The position numbers were made by a program, and so were the translations under genes. From positions 16,906-80,905 of the forward strand of contig JAJYYZ010000004.1 in the NCBI GenBank assembly GCA_021800445.1: a DNA stretch of 64,000 nt, written 5' to 3'. The stretch is from a bacterium. Its GTDB lineage: Bacteria > Thermotogota > Thermotogae > Mesoaciditogales > Mesoaciditogaceae. Below are positions 51,138 through 61,336 of this stretch, in pieces (positions within the stretch are counted from its first letter, which is position 1; every line of letters starts with the position of its first letter). The notes beneath the pieces were generated by a model. That model was not told the origin of the DNA. It did not search any database and saw nothing but the letters and a program-made list of their open reading frames with translations.

Positions 51138-52586
51138 TCATTTTTTATTCTGGTTGTACTGTAAGTACACGATATGAGTATTCGTGAATTCTTCGACTCC
51201 GTGTTTCCCGTCATCCCCTCCTATGCCCGATTTCCTCCATCCCGCATGAAATCCCTGTATTGCCTCCATGTTTTCTCTGTTTATGTAAGTTTCTCCAAAT
51301 TTTAGCTCATTTGCGGCTCTCATGGCAGCATCTATGTTTTGCGTGTATATTGAAGAAGTCAATCCATATTCCGAATCATTTGCCATCTCTATTGCCTCGT
51401 CTAAATCTTTGAATTTTATTATTGGTAGGACTGGTCCGAAGATCTCTTTGTGAATTATTTCCATGTCCTGTTTGCAATTTACAAGTACTGTCGGTTTGTA
51501 GAAAAATCCTTTTTTTCTGTCTTCTGCCCTTCCTCCCGTGATCAACTTTGCACCTTGCTCGATTGCGTGCTCGACCATACTATCTACCGATTTCAAAGCG
51601 TTAGAATTTATCAAAGGCCCCATGTCAATTTCTTCTTTCGATGGATCACCATACATGGTCTTTTTCATGGTTTTCGTTATCTTTTCTACAAATTCTTCGG
51701 CTACCTTTTCATGCACATAAACACGTTCTGCGCAGTTACAAGCCTGACCGGTGTTTAATATACGGGATTCTTTAATTGCCCTTGCCGCCAAATCTATATC
51801 CGCATCATCCATGACAATTGCTGGCGCTTTTCCTCCGAGTTCGAGCGAAACTTTTGTTATATTTTTCGATGCCAGTTCCATTATCTTCGATCCGGTTTCG
51901 ACCGATCCTGTAAAACTGACCATTCCAACCTTCGGATTCGAGGCAAGTTCATTTCCCACAACGGATCCCTTTCCGCTTACAACGTTAAAAACTCCTGCCG
52001 GTAGGCCTGTTTCAGCGACTATTTTTGCAAACTCAAACGCGTTGTTTGGCGTGTCGGAACTCGGCTTTATCACAACTGTGTTTCCTGTGATAAGCGCTGG
52101 GGCCATCTTTCTTGCTATCAAAAAGAATGGAAAGTTCCACGGTAAAATCCCAGCGACGACGCCTATGGGCATTCTGTAAAGCAGGATATTTTCGTTGGGT
52201 CTGTCACTTGGTATGATTTCACCTTCCAATCTTCTTGCCCATTCTGCCATATAATCGATGTAATCAGCCGTGAAGTTTATCACCTCGGCATGAGCCAAGG
52301 ATTTTATTTTTCCTTGTTCCTCCACTATTGTCATTGCGAGCATATCAGCATTTTTGCGAACGCCGTCCGCTATTTTTCTTAAATACTTTGCGCGTTCTAT
52401 CGCGGGCAATTTCGCCCATTTTTTCTGTGATTCGTACGCCGCATCGATGGCCTTTCGTGTGTCCTCGACAGTGCCTTCGGGACACTCTGATATCGTCTCT
52501 TCTGTCGATGGATTTATAACGTTGAAAAACTTCCCAGATGACGAATCGACAAACTTTCCGTTTATAAACAGCTGATAACGTTTCAT
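51138..52586 (-). CDS. aldA: Lactaldehyde/glycolaldehyde dehydrogenase AldA
   Basis: A 482-residue NAD-dependent aldehyde dehydrogenase. From memory of the E. coli protein it is very close to AldA over its full length: TADYIDYMAEWARR, GILPWNFPFFLIARKMAPAL, KVSLELGGKAPAIVMDDAD, the catalytic cysteine in NTGQACNCAERVYVH, and GETYINRENMEAIQGFHAGW. AldA oxidises L-lactaldehyde and glycolaldehyde to the acids. It has AGGAGG before the ATG and lies at the end of the mannoside locus, 150 bp after the isomerase gene, which suggests an aldehyde arises in that pathway. Confidence 0.9.
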   Translation of the reverse strand: MKRYQLFINGKFVDSSSGKFFNVINPSTEETISECPEGTVEDTRKAIDAAYESQKKWAKLPAIERAKYLRKIADGVRKNADMLAMTIVEEQGKIKSLAHAEVINFTADYIDYMAEWARRLEGEIIPSDRPNENILLYRMPIGVVAGILPWNFPFFLIARKMAPALITGNTVVIKPSSDTPNNAFEFAKIVAETGLPAGVFNVVSGKGSVVGNELASNPKVGMVSFTGSVETGSKIMELASKNITKVSLELGGKAPAIVMDDADIDLAARAIKESRILNTGQACNCAERVYVHEKVAEEFVEKITKTMKKTMYGDPSKEEIDMGPLINSNALKSVDSMVEHAIEQGAKLITGGRAEDRKKGFFYKPTVLVNCKQDMEIIHKEIFGPVLPIIKFKDLDEAIEMANDSEYGLTSSIYTQNIDAAMRAANELKFGETYINRENMEAIQGFHAGWRKSGIGGDDGKHGVEEFTNTHIVYLQYNQNKK

Positions 52587-52736
52587 GTAAATTTCCTCCT
52601 TTCATACAATTGTCCAAAACTCTCTGTCTTCAAGAGTGCACAAACAAGGTCTTTCATCTTTGGATTTTGCCACACATTTTGGGATTCAAAATCCTTGACA
52701 TTCTCAATTCTTTAACGTGTTCATATTCTCCTCCAA

Positions 52737-53255
52737 TCAAACTCTCTTGAAATTCGGATCTGTAAATATATCGAACGCATCATCGCTGTGTGACGAAAAT
52801 TCGGAAATAACCGCTCCTGTTTTGCCGGCCTTAAACCAATGCAACGTATTTGGTGGGATAGTGTGTTGATCTCCTGGGTCTAAAATTATCTCGTGAAATG
52901 CCGTAAAGTACTCATTTGGTGGATCAACGTGTCGAATCGTTCTTTCTCCTTCGACAAAAAGATACACCCTCCCATATCTGCACCTGAAGGTCTCTTCTTT
53001 TCCGCTTTGTCCGTTACGATCCGGATGCTTGTGCTCCGGACATGTTTGATGTGGAAGCAATGCCATCTCTTTTGCGCAGTATCTGTCCGTGTTGACGTAA
53101 GTTACAATCTCAAGACCTATTTCGTCTATCTTTCCGAGATTGCCGTCCACGATCTCAAGATTTTCTTTTTCTGCCTCTGTAAGCACAACATTTGCTTTTT
53201 TGAAAAGCGCTAAAGCCTGATTCTTTACCCTTTCGAATTTCTCCTTATTTAACAC
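52737..53255 (-). CDS. D-lyxose (D-mannose) isomerase, cupin type
   Basis: A 172-residue cupin of the D-lyxose ketol-isomerase (YdaE) type. The metal ligands are likely H75 and H77 (CPEHKHP), E88 (GKEETFRC) and H139 (NTLHWFKAG). The family isomerises D-lyxose to D-xylulose and D-mannose to D-fructose. In a mannosidase locus the mannose reaction is attractive: it would feed the neighbouring sugar kinase with fructose. The start is GTG 53255, eight bases after AGGAG; a longer frame overlaps the kinase gene and lacks a ribosome site. The kinase stop lies 12 bp upstream. Confidence 0.85.
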   Translation of the reverse strand: MLNKEKFERVKNQALALFKKANVVLTEAEKENLEIVDGNLGKIDEIGLEIVTYVNTDRYCAKEMALLPHQTCPEHKHPDRNGQSGKEETFRCRYGRVYLFVEGERTIRHVDPPNEYFTAFHEIILDPGDQHTIPPNTLHWFKAGKTGAVISEFSSHSDDAFDIFTDPNFKRV

Positions 53256-53266
53256 GATGTCATCTC

Positions 53267-54340
53267 CTAAATTTCTAAATTTGAAGGTAATCTGTCCCAT
53301 CCTTGTTTTATTCTCTCTTCTATCACTCTCATGTGTTTTACGCCGCTCGTCGAATCTACGGCCTCCGTGCAAAAGGCTCCAGTTGCGCACATGAAATCCA
53401 TCGTCTCTTTTGGATTTGCGCCTTGTGCAAATTTCGAAAGAAATCCTGCAATAGAGGCATCTCCGGAGCCTGTCGTGCCGATTACATCGGTCTTAAAAGC
53501 CGGTGAAAGTATTTCTGTTTCCGACCATGCCTTTGTCTCGATCACACCGGCGAGTAAATCGTCTGGCTTTATCTTTCCGCTTCTTAGGTATGCACCATCT
53601 TCACCGAGTTTTATTACAGCTATCCTGAGACCGTATCCAAAAAGTTCATCTGTAAGATCGATCAAAAGTTTGTGAGTTAAATCGCTCCTTTTTTGTGTCA
53701 TAAAGAGTATTTCATCTAAACTTGGAAGAAAGATATCGGTATGTGGAAGCACGTTGGATAAAAATCTTTTCCAGTCTATTCGACCGGATTCGTAATTCGG
53801 ATCCGGCATGGTCATGTCCAAAGAGGTTACCATCTTTCTTTCGTGCGCATTTTTGAAGATTTTGACGAGTTCCGCTCCATCGTGATCGTAGATCCGCTTC
53901 ATGACCGGCGGATATCCGAAATGAAAAATCCGTCCTTCAATCTCATCGAATGGAATGTTTTTTGCGCAAAAGGTATCGTTGACTCCCGGATAATGCAAAA
54001 ATGCCCTATCAGCATTCGGAGGACTCAAAACAAGTGTGTAAGATGATCCGGCCTCGGTACTTTTCGATATGTATTTCGTTAAATCCTTACCGTCTCGGCT
54101 TATGACTTCGAGAGTTATCTTTCCGATGAGATCGTTGCCTATTTTGCCGATGAGAATGGGATCGAGTCCGAGACGTTTGAGATCGACGCCTGTATTAGGT
54201 ACAGCACCGCCAGTCGAGAATATCATCTGACCTGTTACGATCAGATAACCGGGCTTTATGTCTTCGAACTTTCCGTTCCATTGGGGTATCAAATCAACGC
54301 AGGTGTGACCTGCGACAATTATCTTCGGCAATGCGATCAA
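53267..54340 (-). CDS. PfkB-family sugar kinase
   Basis: A 357-residue ribokinase-type kinase. The N-terminal GGAVPNTGVDLKRLG segment (about 44-58) and the C-terminal anion-hole motif GTTGSGDASIAGFL (about 292-305) with the catalytic Asp are clear. Substrate cannot be read from sequence; fructose or xylulose would fit, as the next gene makes these ketoses from mannose or lyxose. The start is uncertain: TTG 54340 or TTG 54331, both just after the mannosidase stop. Confidence 0.85.
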   Translation of the reverse strand: MIALPKIIVAGHTCVDLIPQWNGKFEDIKPGYLIVTGQMIFSTGGAVPNTGVDLKRLGLDPILIGKIGNDLIGKITLEVISRDGKDLTKYISKSTEAGSSYTLVLSPPNADRAFLHYPGVNDTFCAKNIPFDEIEGRIFHFGYPPVMKRIYDHDGAELVKIFKNAHERKMVTSLDMTMPDPNYESGRIDWKRFLSNVLPHTDIFLPSLDEILFMTQKRSDLTHKLLIDLTDELFGYGLRIAVIKLGEDGAYLRSGKIKPDDLLAGVIETKAWSETEILSPAFKTDVIGTTGSGDASIAGFLSKFAQGANPKETMDFMCATGAFCTEAVDSTSGVKHMRVIEERIKQGWDRLPSNLEI

Positions 54341-54341
54341 C

Positions 54342-57080
54342 TCACTTTATCTTAAATGTTTTTATTTCATAAGGCTCAAATGTGGCATTAAATGTTCCAT
54401 CCTTTATTTTCACGGTTTTGCCAATTGATTGCTCTAACAGATTTACCTCTGCAACTTCTTCGGATGGAAGATACAATTTCACGCTAACCGTTGTCTTTAT
54501 TCCGTTGACTTCATACATTCTTAAAATCATTGAATCATCATCTTCTGCTTTCTTTATCGATGAAATGATTATGTTGTCCTGCGAAATAGAAATTCCTTCG
54601 AATTTATCTTCTAATTGTCCGCCATGAGGATCGTCATAAATTGAACCAAGATCGTTGTTGAATTCATATCCCAATTTCATAAAATCAGAAATCTTTGATC
54701 TTTCATCATGGGGATAAATTGCGAATTTGATCTCATGATTTCCGATTTCGGGAAACGGATCAGGATTGTACGAACTCCTTATCAAAGACATTCTCAAAGT
54801 ATCATCTTCGTGATCAAATCCATATTTGTTATCGTTAACAAGGCAAAAACCTATTTTGCCCTTGTCTGCCATCCCTGTTATATCTGCCCATTTTTGTGCC
54901 GGAACGTCTTCACCTTTGACAGTCAAAGATGACATGTTGAATTGTGATTTGCTTAAAGATGCCACACTTACATTTTCATTTCTTTTTATACTGCCAAATG
55001 GAATTTCATAAGTCACTTCTGTCTTATCGGCGTTTATTGGGAAAGCAACCTTTAAAAGAGGAATTCCACGATCTTTGTCACCGGCTTCGACCCATTTTAT
55101 GCTCATTCTGAAATCAACTTTTGGAATTCCATCGTACAAGATTATATCCATCGTTATTTCAGAATTCTTGTATTTTCTGAATGTCCTTACCGATACTTTG
55201 ACGGGCCCATTTTCGATGACTTCAACTTTTGATCCGGTGATGTCTTCCGTATTCATTATCTGTCCTATAACCCACGCCGACATATCGTTGGGTGCTTCAT
55301 GTAAAATCTGTAACAAGCCAAGCGCTTTACCGTCAGGCACATATTCAATATTGTTCCTTTTATCTGTAAGGCTTGTTATTGCACCGCACGATGATTCTAT
55401 TTTCACTTTAAGATATGCATTTTCTATGATCTTCTCATTTACACCATCAAAAGAAAGTGTGACTCCGTCCAAAAAGACGGGCAAATCAACTTTTTTGAGA
55501 TAATAGTTCCTATATCCCCATGCCGGAACATCTTTGGCAACGAAGGAAAATTCATAGAAATTCAGTCCAAAATTGTCTTTTTTTAGATGATACTGAACAG
55601 GAACTTTGTCTCCGGAATTGTTGATGAGCACAAATTCTGAACTTTTGGTATTCTTTTCGTAAACGTCTACGAATTTATCATAAACATTCACATTAACCAC
55701 ACCGGTTCTTCTCCAGCCAAGAGAGTTGAAAACGGTAACAGATATATCTCCTTTATCTTTTGAATTTATCTCATTTGCAATCGTCTTAAATGCATTTTCT
55801 TTTATGATATTCGTATTTGCCATCGTAATCTGATACAATCCCTGAGAATATTGATAAGTTTCATGGACTCCGGATCCAGGTAATATATCGTGAAATTGAT
55901 TGAATAAAGTGTTCAACCAGCTTTGGTAAAGTTGATCTGCAGGATATTTTTGTGAAATCATTTTGTTTGTCAAAAGCGCATAAGACTCACTTTGGCCTAA
56001 AGCATTTTCTGCATATCGATTTGCCCGTTTTATGTTGCTCTGTGATGTGTAACAGCCTCTGAAGGTGAAGTTGAGTTCTTCATTTACAACTGGCAATTTG
56101 TCGCCGAATTTTTCGGCAATGGAAAAATATTCATCCGTTGTGCTGAATTTTATCTTTGGAAAGATTGGCCATCTTTGCATTTCTTTTATCATCTCTATAT
56201 CACGTCTCGTAGGCCCTCCACCGTGATCTCCGACACCATAGACTATCATGTAATCTTTCATACCCGTTTCTTTGTAATGCACGATGACTTCAATTGTATC
56301 TTCTGGCTTGGGTGGCCACATATACCAAAACTTTTCATCGTTCCATGCCAGTACCTTTGATCCATCTGGCGCCTGCCACCAGAATAACCTGTATCCCTTT
56401 CCGGCTCTGCAAAAGTAATATCTTTTGATTCCTGCTTTCTTCAATATCTGAGGATATGTCCATGCATGCCCAAATGTGTCCGGCTCCCAGTCTATCTTTA
56501 TTGCATCGTAAGGAATGCCAAATTTATCTTTGAAATATCTTTTCGAGTAAAGAATTTGTCTGACAAGCGCTTCTCCGGAAGCCATATTTTTGTCTCCCTC
56601 AACCCATGTGTTGGCGGTTACTTCCCATTGACCGTTTTTAGCCTTTTCTTGAATTGACTTGAAAGTTTCCGGAGAATAATCTTCCATTGCCTTGTACACC
56701 GAAGTTTGGCTTTGCGAAAATCTGAATTCCGGATGCTCATCCATGAGTTTGTTAACGGTCGTGAATGTCTTATAACACACGTCCACCGTTTCTTGCCATG
56801 GCCAGAGCCAATTCATGTCTATGTGAGCGTGACCGATGTAATGTATGGTAAATTCTTTGGCAAATTTTGAAATAGGCTCTAATGACTTTTCCGCAGATTC
56901 CATTTCATTCCAAGAAATTTCATGACTTAAGAATTTTTGGAAAGAAATTTCTGCGTTGTTTAGAAGATTCGTCCATTCTTCAGAGTGATCCGGATATACT
57001 TCAAGCAAACTTTTTGAGAATTTTATCTCGCTTGAACAGCGCAGTGCAAATTTTTCGATATTTCTGTCATTTGTCGACAT
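54342..57080 (-). CDS. GH38 alpha-mannosidase
   Basis: A 912-residue glycoside hydrolase family 38 enzyme, cytosolic (no signal peptide). The zinc/active-site stretch GHAHIDMNWLWPW is at 84-95 and the likely nucleophile Asp201 in EPDTFGHAW; YGVGDHGGGPTRRD and the middle three-helix domain follow, then the long C-terminal beta-sandwich domains. It hydrolyses alpha-mannosidic bonds; linkage specificity is not evident. ATG 57080 lies seven bases after GGAGG. It is followed 1 bp later by the PfkB kinase start. Confidence 0.92.
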   Translation of the reverse strand: MSTNDRNIEKFALRCSSEIKFSKSLLEVYPDHSEEWTNLLNNAEISFQKFLSHEISWNEMESAEKSLEPISKFAKEFTIHYIGHAHIDMNWLWPWQETVDVCYKTFTTVNKLMDEHPEFRFSQSQTSVYKAMEDYSPETFKSIQEKAKNGQWEVTANTWVEGDKNMASGEALVRQILYSKRYFKDKFGIPYDAIKIDWEPDTFGHAWTYPQILKKAGIKRYYFCRAGKGYRLFWWQAPDGSKVLAWNDEKFWYMWPPKPEDTIEVIVHYKETGMKDYMIVYGVGDHGGGPTRRDIEMIKEMQRWPIFPKIKFSTTDEYFSIAEKFGDKLPVVNEELNFTFRGCYTSQSNIKRANRYAENALGQSESYALLTNKMISQKYPADQLYQSWLNTLFNQFHDILPGSGVHETYQYSQGLYQITMANTNIIKENAFKTIANEINSKDKGDISVTVFNSLGWRRTGVVNVNVYDKFVDVYEKNTKSSEFVLINNSGDKVPVQYHLKKDNFGLNFYEFSFVAKDVPAWGYRNYYLKKVDLPVFLDGVTLSFDGVNEKIIENAYLKVKIESSCGAITSLTDKRNNIEYVPDGKALGLLQILHEAPNDMSAWVIGQIMNTEDITGSKVEVIENGPVKVSVRTFRKYKNSEITMDIILYDGIPKVDFRMSIKWVEAGDKDRGIPLLKVAFPINADKTEVTYEIPFGSIKRNENVSVASLSKSQFNMSSLTVKGEDVPAQKWADITGMADKGKIGFCLVNDNKYGFDHEDDTLRMSLIRSSYNPDPFPEIGNHEIKFAIYPHDERSKISDFMKLGYEFNNDLGSIYDDPHGGQLEDKFEGISISQDNIIISSIKKAEDDDSMILRMYEVNGIKTTVSVKLYLPSEEVAEVNLLEQSIGKTVKIKDGTFNATFEPYEIKTFKIK

Positions 57081-57094
57081 ACAAAAACCTCCAT

Positions 57095-58126
57095 TCAAAT
57101 TTTTTCGTGAATAAATGCCTTTAAACTCGTTGTTATCTTTTGGTTGGGAAGCATTTTCAATGCCGAGCCATTTTTAATGGTCGTTGTTAGGCCAGACGAT
57201 GGGTAACTCGTCCATGGTTCAAGAGCAAGGGTATAAATTCTTCCATACCATGGATAACCATAACTTCCTTTGCTAACCTGCCACATCCATAGATATTTGA
57301 AAAGTTCTTTGTCCCATTCCATGCCAAAACCTATACCTTTTGTTTTGTTGTAAAGTTCGTACCAGGCTTTATCTTTAAAATCAGTCAGATACAACATATC
57401 CGCAGTATTCGCGGTTTCCGGTTGAATAATACTTAAATCTATGATTTTGCCTTTTAAACTTTTTACCCTCGGCCAATTATGAATTGTGGAAGGTTTAAGT
57501 CTCTGGTTATCAAAATCAATTTTATCGTTGACGATCACCCGCTTTGCGGATGTTTTTATTATGCAATCTTTTGAGAGAAACGGTGTACCTATAGCAGGAT
57601 GATGGCCCCACATGAGATTCATCTCTTCATTCGCTTCATTTACGAGAGTTTCATTGATATAAAGGGTCGGATCGTTTGTTTTTAAGGTAAGTGTTTTCTC
57701 GATATAAAAAGATGTACGAATCGCTTCGGTGTAGAATTTTATACTTATCATTTCTGGAGTATCTTCCTCTATCATATATCTCCATGGTATATTTGAAATT
57801 TCTCCGTGTTGTCCAATCAAAGCACCTTTGTATTCACACGCGGATCCTCCGTTGGGTAGTATCTCCTGCCAACCACCTTCATATCTATCAAAAAATGTCA
57901 CATTTTCGTTTCCGGTGGTGGGAATAAATGTGGAGTTTTTTAATCCGAAAGGACTTCTCCACATGAAATCGATATCCAGTGGTTTATAGAGAAATTCATA
58001 TATATCTGTTCCTTTATCAACCAGAATGGTAATTCTCAGTTTTTCGTTTTCTATAACAAGTGATTTTAATCCTTTAATTGCTATATCTTCGGTTATCCTG
58101 CATCCATAATTTCTGTTATTTGTCAT
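57095..58126 (-). CDS. Aldose 1-epimerase-like (DUF4432-type) protein
   Basis: A 343-residue protein of the galactose-mutarotase fold. Visible are a TDIYEFLYKP segment (about 38), MWRSPFG (about 54-60), NLMWGHHPAIGTPFL (about 164-178) with a histidine pair in the place of the mutarotase active site, and the DKAWYELYNK and FGMEWD segments. It may interconvert anomers of the released sugar or bind a sugar acid. AGAGG precedes the ATG; gap to the mannosidase is 14 bp. Confidence 0.75.
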   Translation of the reverse strand: MTNNRNYGCRITEDIAIKGLKSLVIENEKLRITILVDKGTDIYEFLYKPLDIDFMWRSPFGLKNSTFIPTTGNENVTFFDRYEGGWQEILPNGGSACEYKGALIGQHGEISNIPWRYMIEEDTPEMISIKFYTEAIRTSFYIEKTLTLKTNDPTLYINETLVNEANEEMNLMWGHHPAIGTPFLSKDCIIKTSAKRVIVNDKIDFDNQRLKPSTIHNWPRVKSLKGKIIDLSIIQPETANTADMLYLTDFKDKAWYELYNKTKGIGFGMEWDKELFKYLWMWQVSKGSYGYPWYGRIYTLALEPWTSYPSSGLTTTIKNGSALKMLPNQKITTSLKAFIHEKI

Positions 58127-58141
58127 AAATAGGCCTCTTTT

Positions 58142-59965
58142 TTAATTAACTCTTTTTAGTCTTATCATTACAACCATTGCGTGTTTTCCATCTTCATTGA
58201 TATATTCGTGTTTTCCAAATCCGGCTGGGATAACGCAAGCTTGCAATCTTTCTATGGTTGTTTGATATTTAGGCTCAGAAACAGAACGAATTGTCACCGA
58301 TGTGCCTTCCGTTAACACAACTATCATCATATATTTTCCTTCTGTATCATTCTCTGCGGTTTTCTCAAAAAATAATCTTTCAATATGAAATGGCATTTCC
58401 GGTAAGGTTGTATACCTGTCTTTCCTGTATTTACCATTTCCCTCTACAACAATTGGTCTTGCTCTATGATAATCTCTAACCCTTGCTTCTCTAATCCATT
58501 TATTGTTGTTGAAAGAATGTTCTAAGTGCATCTTCATTGGCTTACCAGTCATTGTCTTTGTTTTGTCATCCCATGTATTACGAGCGTAATCGAAGGTAAA
58601 AAATGAATATTCTGTACCAACGACACTTGGTCCTGTATCCATTTCCAAAATCATTTGATTGCCGCCATGTCCGTGACTCGTACCAGGTGGTATCAGAAAC
58701 AAATCACCTACGTTGGTATCCCAGCGCTTTATAAAATCCCGCCAATTTGGAATTTTTTCCATGTTATTGGATTCACGGCATAACCTTTCCCATTCTTCTA
58801 AATCCGCATCATCACGGTAGCCCATCCATGTTGTCGCTCCTTTGTAAGCCTCGACGATATAATATGTTTCGTATCTACCTAACGGCTCGTTAAAATGTCT
58901 TTTGACATAATCAGTCGATGGATGATCATGTATAGGCATACTTGTTCTTTCATATGGCATTTCCGTTTCAAAATAGCCATCATCTAACCAAACTTGCAAA
59001 GGAAACAAATCTGGATAAGTTTTATGGACGTATTCCCCCACTAATTGCATGGGTCTTTGCATAATGTTTTGCGAAGGAATATTTACAGTTTTATTTAATC
59101 CCTTTATAGATATTCGTACACTTAGTTCAATCCCCGCCAATTCATTCCATGCGTTGCATTCAAGTCCTGGTACATTCCACAAGTCCTTGTACCGGTAAGC
59201 TCCCCAAGGCCCCGGTTGTAATATTTTTACTTGTTTGATAGGCCTTTTAACCAGTTCGTCGATCATTTGATTGTATGCATTTACAGGGAGCATTTTTAAA
59301 TTTTCAGATTCGGTTGCATCTATGTAGTAATTCATCTTTTTGAAAACATTCTTTTTGTTTCCATATAGAAGATAAAAATCGTTATAATGATATTTTTTCC
59401 AGTAATAATCCTTTTTAGGTTCTTTATAGCCAAAAGGAATAAGGGCACCATCCCACATCTGCCATAGCATGAGCTGCATAGTAAAATCTGCGTAAAAAAT
59501 CAAATCATATTCGTTTGATAACATATTTGTCGCAGCGCCGGGACCATATACGATTATTAAATCAGATTTATCGTTATGCTGTCGAATTGTGTTTTTCAAT
59601 TCGTTAATTTTTCCTAAATCCATTATATCTTCTATTACACCGTTAGAATTAACCCACCCGAAAGAAGGATCCTCTGTCTCAAATTTTTTCTGATATGATT
59701 CTATAAAATCTATAGGTTTATATGTATCATAAATATTGATAAATTGAACTTTTTTATTCATGTTTTTAAATGATTCTTTAATCTTGTTCAAGAAAATATT
59801 CCAATTTACCCCATACCATCCATCTATCGCTATACATTTTGTCTCTTTAGATATGTTTGTCATCGCATTGAAAACATCTTTATTACCTATCGCAATTTCT
59901 TTTAGTTGAGCATCGGGTAATTCAACATAATTCTCGGCATTACCATAATATTCATAAAGTGGCAT
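58142..59965 (-). CDS. Long phosphomannose-isomerase-like cupin protein with degenerate kinase-like N-terminus
   Basis: A 607-residue protein. Residues 40-220 resemble a nucleoside-kinase fold, but the P-loop is degenerate (IDGWYGVNWNIF at 47-58 instead of GxxGxGKS). Residues 245-607 resemble class I mannose-6-phosphate isomerase: PWGAYRYKDLW, FPLQVW with Q324, ETYYIVEA with E366, and PPGTSHGHGGN with H431. The usual second zinc ligand, His after QV, is Trp326, so the metal site is changed. It may act on mannose phosphate, on another mannose derivative, or be regulatory. GAGGAGG lies upstream of the ATG. It is in the mannosidase operon. Confidence 0.65.
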   Translation of the reverse strand: MPLYEYYGNAENYVELPDAQLKEIAIGNKDVFNAMTNISKETKCIAIDGWYGVNWNIFLNKIKESFKNMNKKVQFINIYDTYKPIDFIESYQKKFETEDPSFGWVNSNGVIEDIMDLGKINELKNTIRQHNDKSDLIIVYGPGAATNMLSNEYDLIFYADFTMQLMLWQMWDGALIPFGYKEPKKDYYWKKYHYNDFYLLYGNKKNVFKKMNYYIDATESENLKMLPVNAYNQMIDELVKRPIKQVKILQPGPWGAYRYKDLWNVPGLECNAWNELAGIELSVRISIKGLNKTVNIPSQNIMQRPMQLVGEYVHKTYPDLFPLQVWLDDGYFETEMPYERTSMPIHDHPSTDYVKRHFNEPLGRYETYYIVEAYKGATTWMGYRDDADLEEWERLCRESNNMEKIPNWRDFIKRWDTNVGDLFLIPPGTSHGHGGNQMILEMDTGPSVVGTEYSFFTFDYARNTWDDKTKTMTGKPMKMHLEHSFNNNKWIREARVRDYHRARPIVVEGNGKYRKDRYTTLPEMPFHIERLFFEKTAENDTEGKYMMIVVLTEGTSVTIRSVSEPKYQTTIERLQACVIPAGFGKHEYINEDGKHAMVVMIRLKRVN

Positions 59966-60068
59966 ATAACACTACCTCCTCGTATAACAGATTTTGATCG
60001 TAATTAAATATGATCTTTTCTTTTTGGATCTAAATCAAACTCTTAATGTTCTAAATCGATATATTAGT

Positions 60069-61319
60069 TCAAGATTTAAAAATCATCTTTAATTTCAAAA
60101 AGCTGTATAAGGCAATAATTGATGCTATAACAGAAACCATAAAAACAAATCTATACGCATCAAAATTCCAGATCAAAAATTCAAAATGTATCCGTGAAAA
60201 CAAAAGAAATAAAAAGCCAGAAATCATATTTCCTCCGAAAGCCGCCAAATTTGTTATGCTCGCATAGACAACAAAAGCCTCTGTCTTACCAAATGTGGGA
60301 ACAATTTCCATAAGAAAATTAGAAGAAATTAAACCTGTTCCGGCTGTCCCTATTATTCCTAAAACTAATTGAAAAGGTATCATGTAGTATATATTTGGAA
60401 CTGCTAAAATCCATCCTACATTTAGTATCGTTTGAATTATCAAAGTATATCTGAGAATTTTGAAATTTCCAAATTTATCACCCAATTTCCCGAATATAGG
60501 TTGAAATATCGCTACTGCTAATGATGAAACTACAGACAACAATCCAAGAATCGCATAGTCGTACTTAAATTTACTTATCATCATAACTGTCGCATATGGT
60601 CCAAAGATATTCATGGCAAAGATCCATATTGTGATTGAAATCATGTATTTTCTGTAATCCGTTGGCATTTTCAAAAGATCTGAGAAAATATGATAATTAA
60701 TTAATTTTATGTTTGATAAAGGTTCATCATCCTGATGAATAAAAGTAAAAACATCTAATAAACCAAAAAATGAACCTATCAAAAAAACAAGTAAAAAAGC
60801 CCAGAATCCTTTTCCCCATAAATCAAGCAGCCATCCAGCCAACAAAGTCGATGCTGCAGCAACAATTTGAGTTATTAGATTCCTAAATCCAAAATATCTA
60901 CCATAAATCTCCCGATCTACAATATCCGTCATCCATCTTGTCCAAACAGGGCCTGCCATTGATGATATGATTTGAAAAAAGAACAAGATGGTTAACGCAA
61001 TCCATACTTTTAGTCCGCTGTTTATCAAAGACCCCAGAACGAGAACAAAAAATAAAGGCTTAAAAAGGGCAACCGAAATTATGATGAATTTCTTCTTGTT
61101 TGTAACATTACGACCTAAAATCGCTAAGAAAAAAGGTTGAATAACATTTGATAAAGGGCCTGATGCTCCGTACAAAGAGATAAGAAGCGGCCCCGCTCCG
61201 AGCCATATAAAAAGACCTGTAAGATAATTACCACCTGTAAAAGAACTCCAAACTGTGGAAACACAACCTTCTATTATCGATATCTTTCGGGCATGAGATT
61301 TTTGGGTTTCATTCAACAT
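60069..61319 (-). CDS. MFS sugar transporter
   Basis: A 416-residue membrane protein with about 12 helices. The loop between helices 2 and 3 and the GKLGDKFGNFKILRYT motif after helix 8 (about 280-295) follow the major facilitator pattern. Placed between two GH38 mannosidases, it most likely imports mannosides or mannose with a proton or sodium ion; this is inference from context. No strong ribosome site is seen (AGCAGG about ten bases upstream). It is 17 bp after the first mannosidase gene. Confidence 0.82.
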   Translation of the reverse strand: MLNETQKSHARKISIIEGCVSTVWSSFTGGNYLTGLFIWLGAGPLLISLYGASGPLSNVIQPFFLAILGRNVTNKKKFIIISVALFKPLFFVLVLGSLINSGLKVWIALTILFFFQIISSMAGPVWTRWMTDIVDREIYGRYFGFRNLITQIVAAASTLLAGWLLDLWGKGFWAFLLVFLIGSFFGLLDVFTFIHQDDEPLSNIKLINYHIFSDLLKMPTDYRKYMISITIWIFAMNIFGPYATVMMISKFKYDYAILGLLSVVSSLAVAIFQPIFGKLGDKFGNFKILRYTLIIQTILNVGWILAVPNIYYMIPFQLVLGIIGTAGTGLISSNFLMEIVPTFGKTEAFVVYASITNLAAFGGNMISGFLFLLFSRIHFEFLIWNFDAYRFVFMVSVIASIIALYSFLKLKMIFKS

Positions 61320-61336
61320 CTATATGTAGCCTGCTA

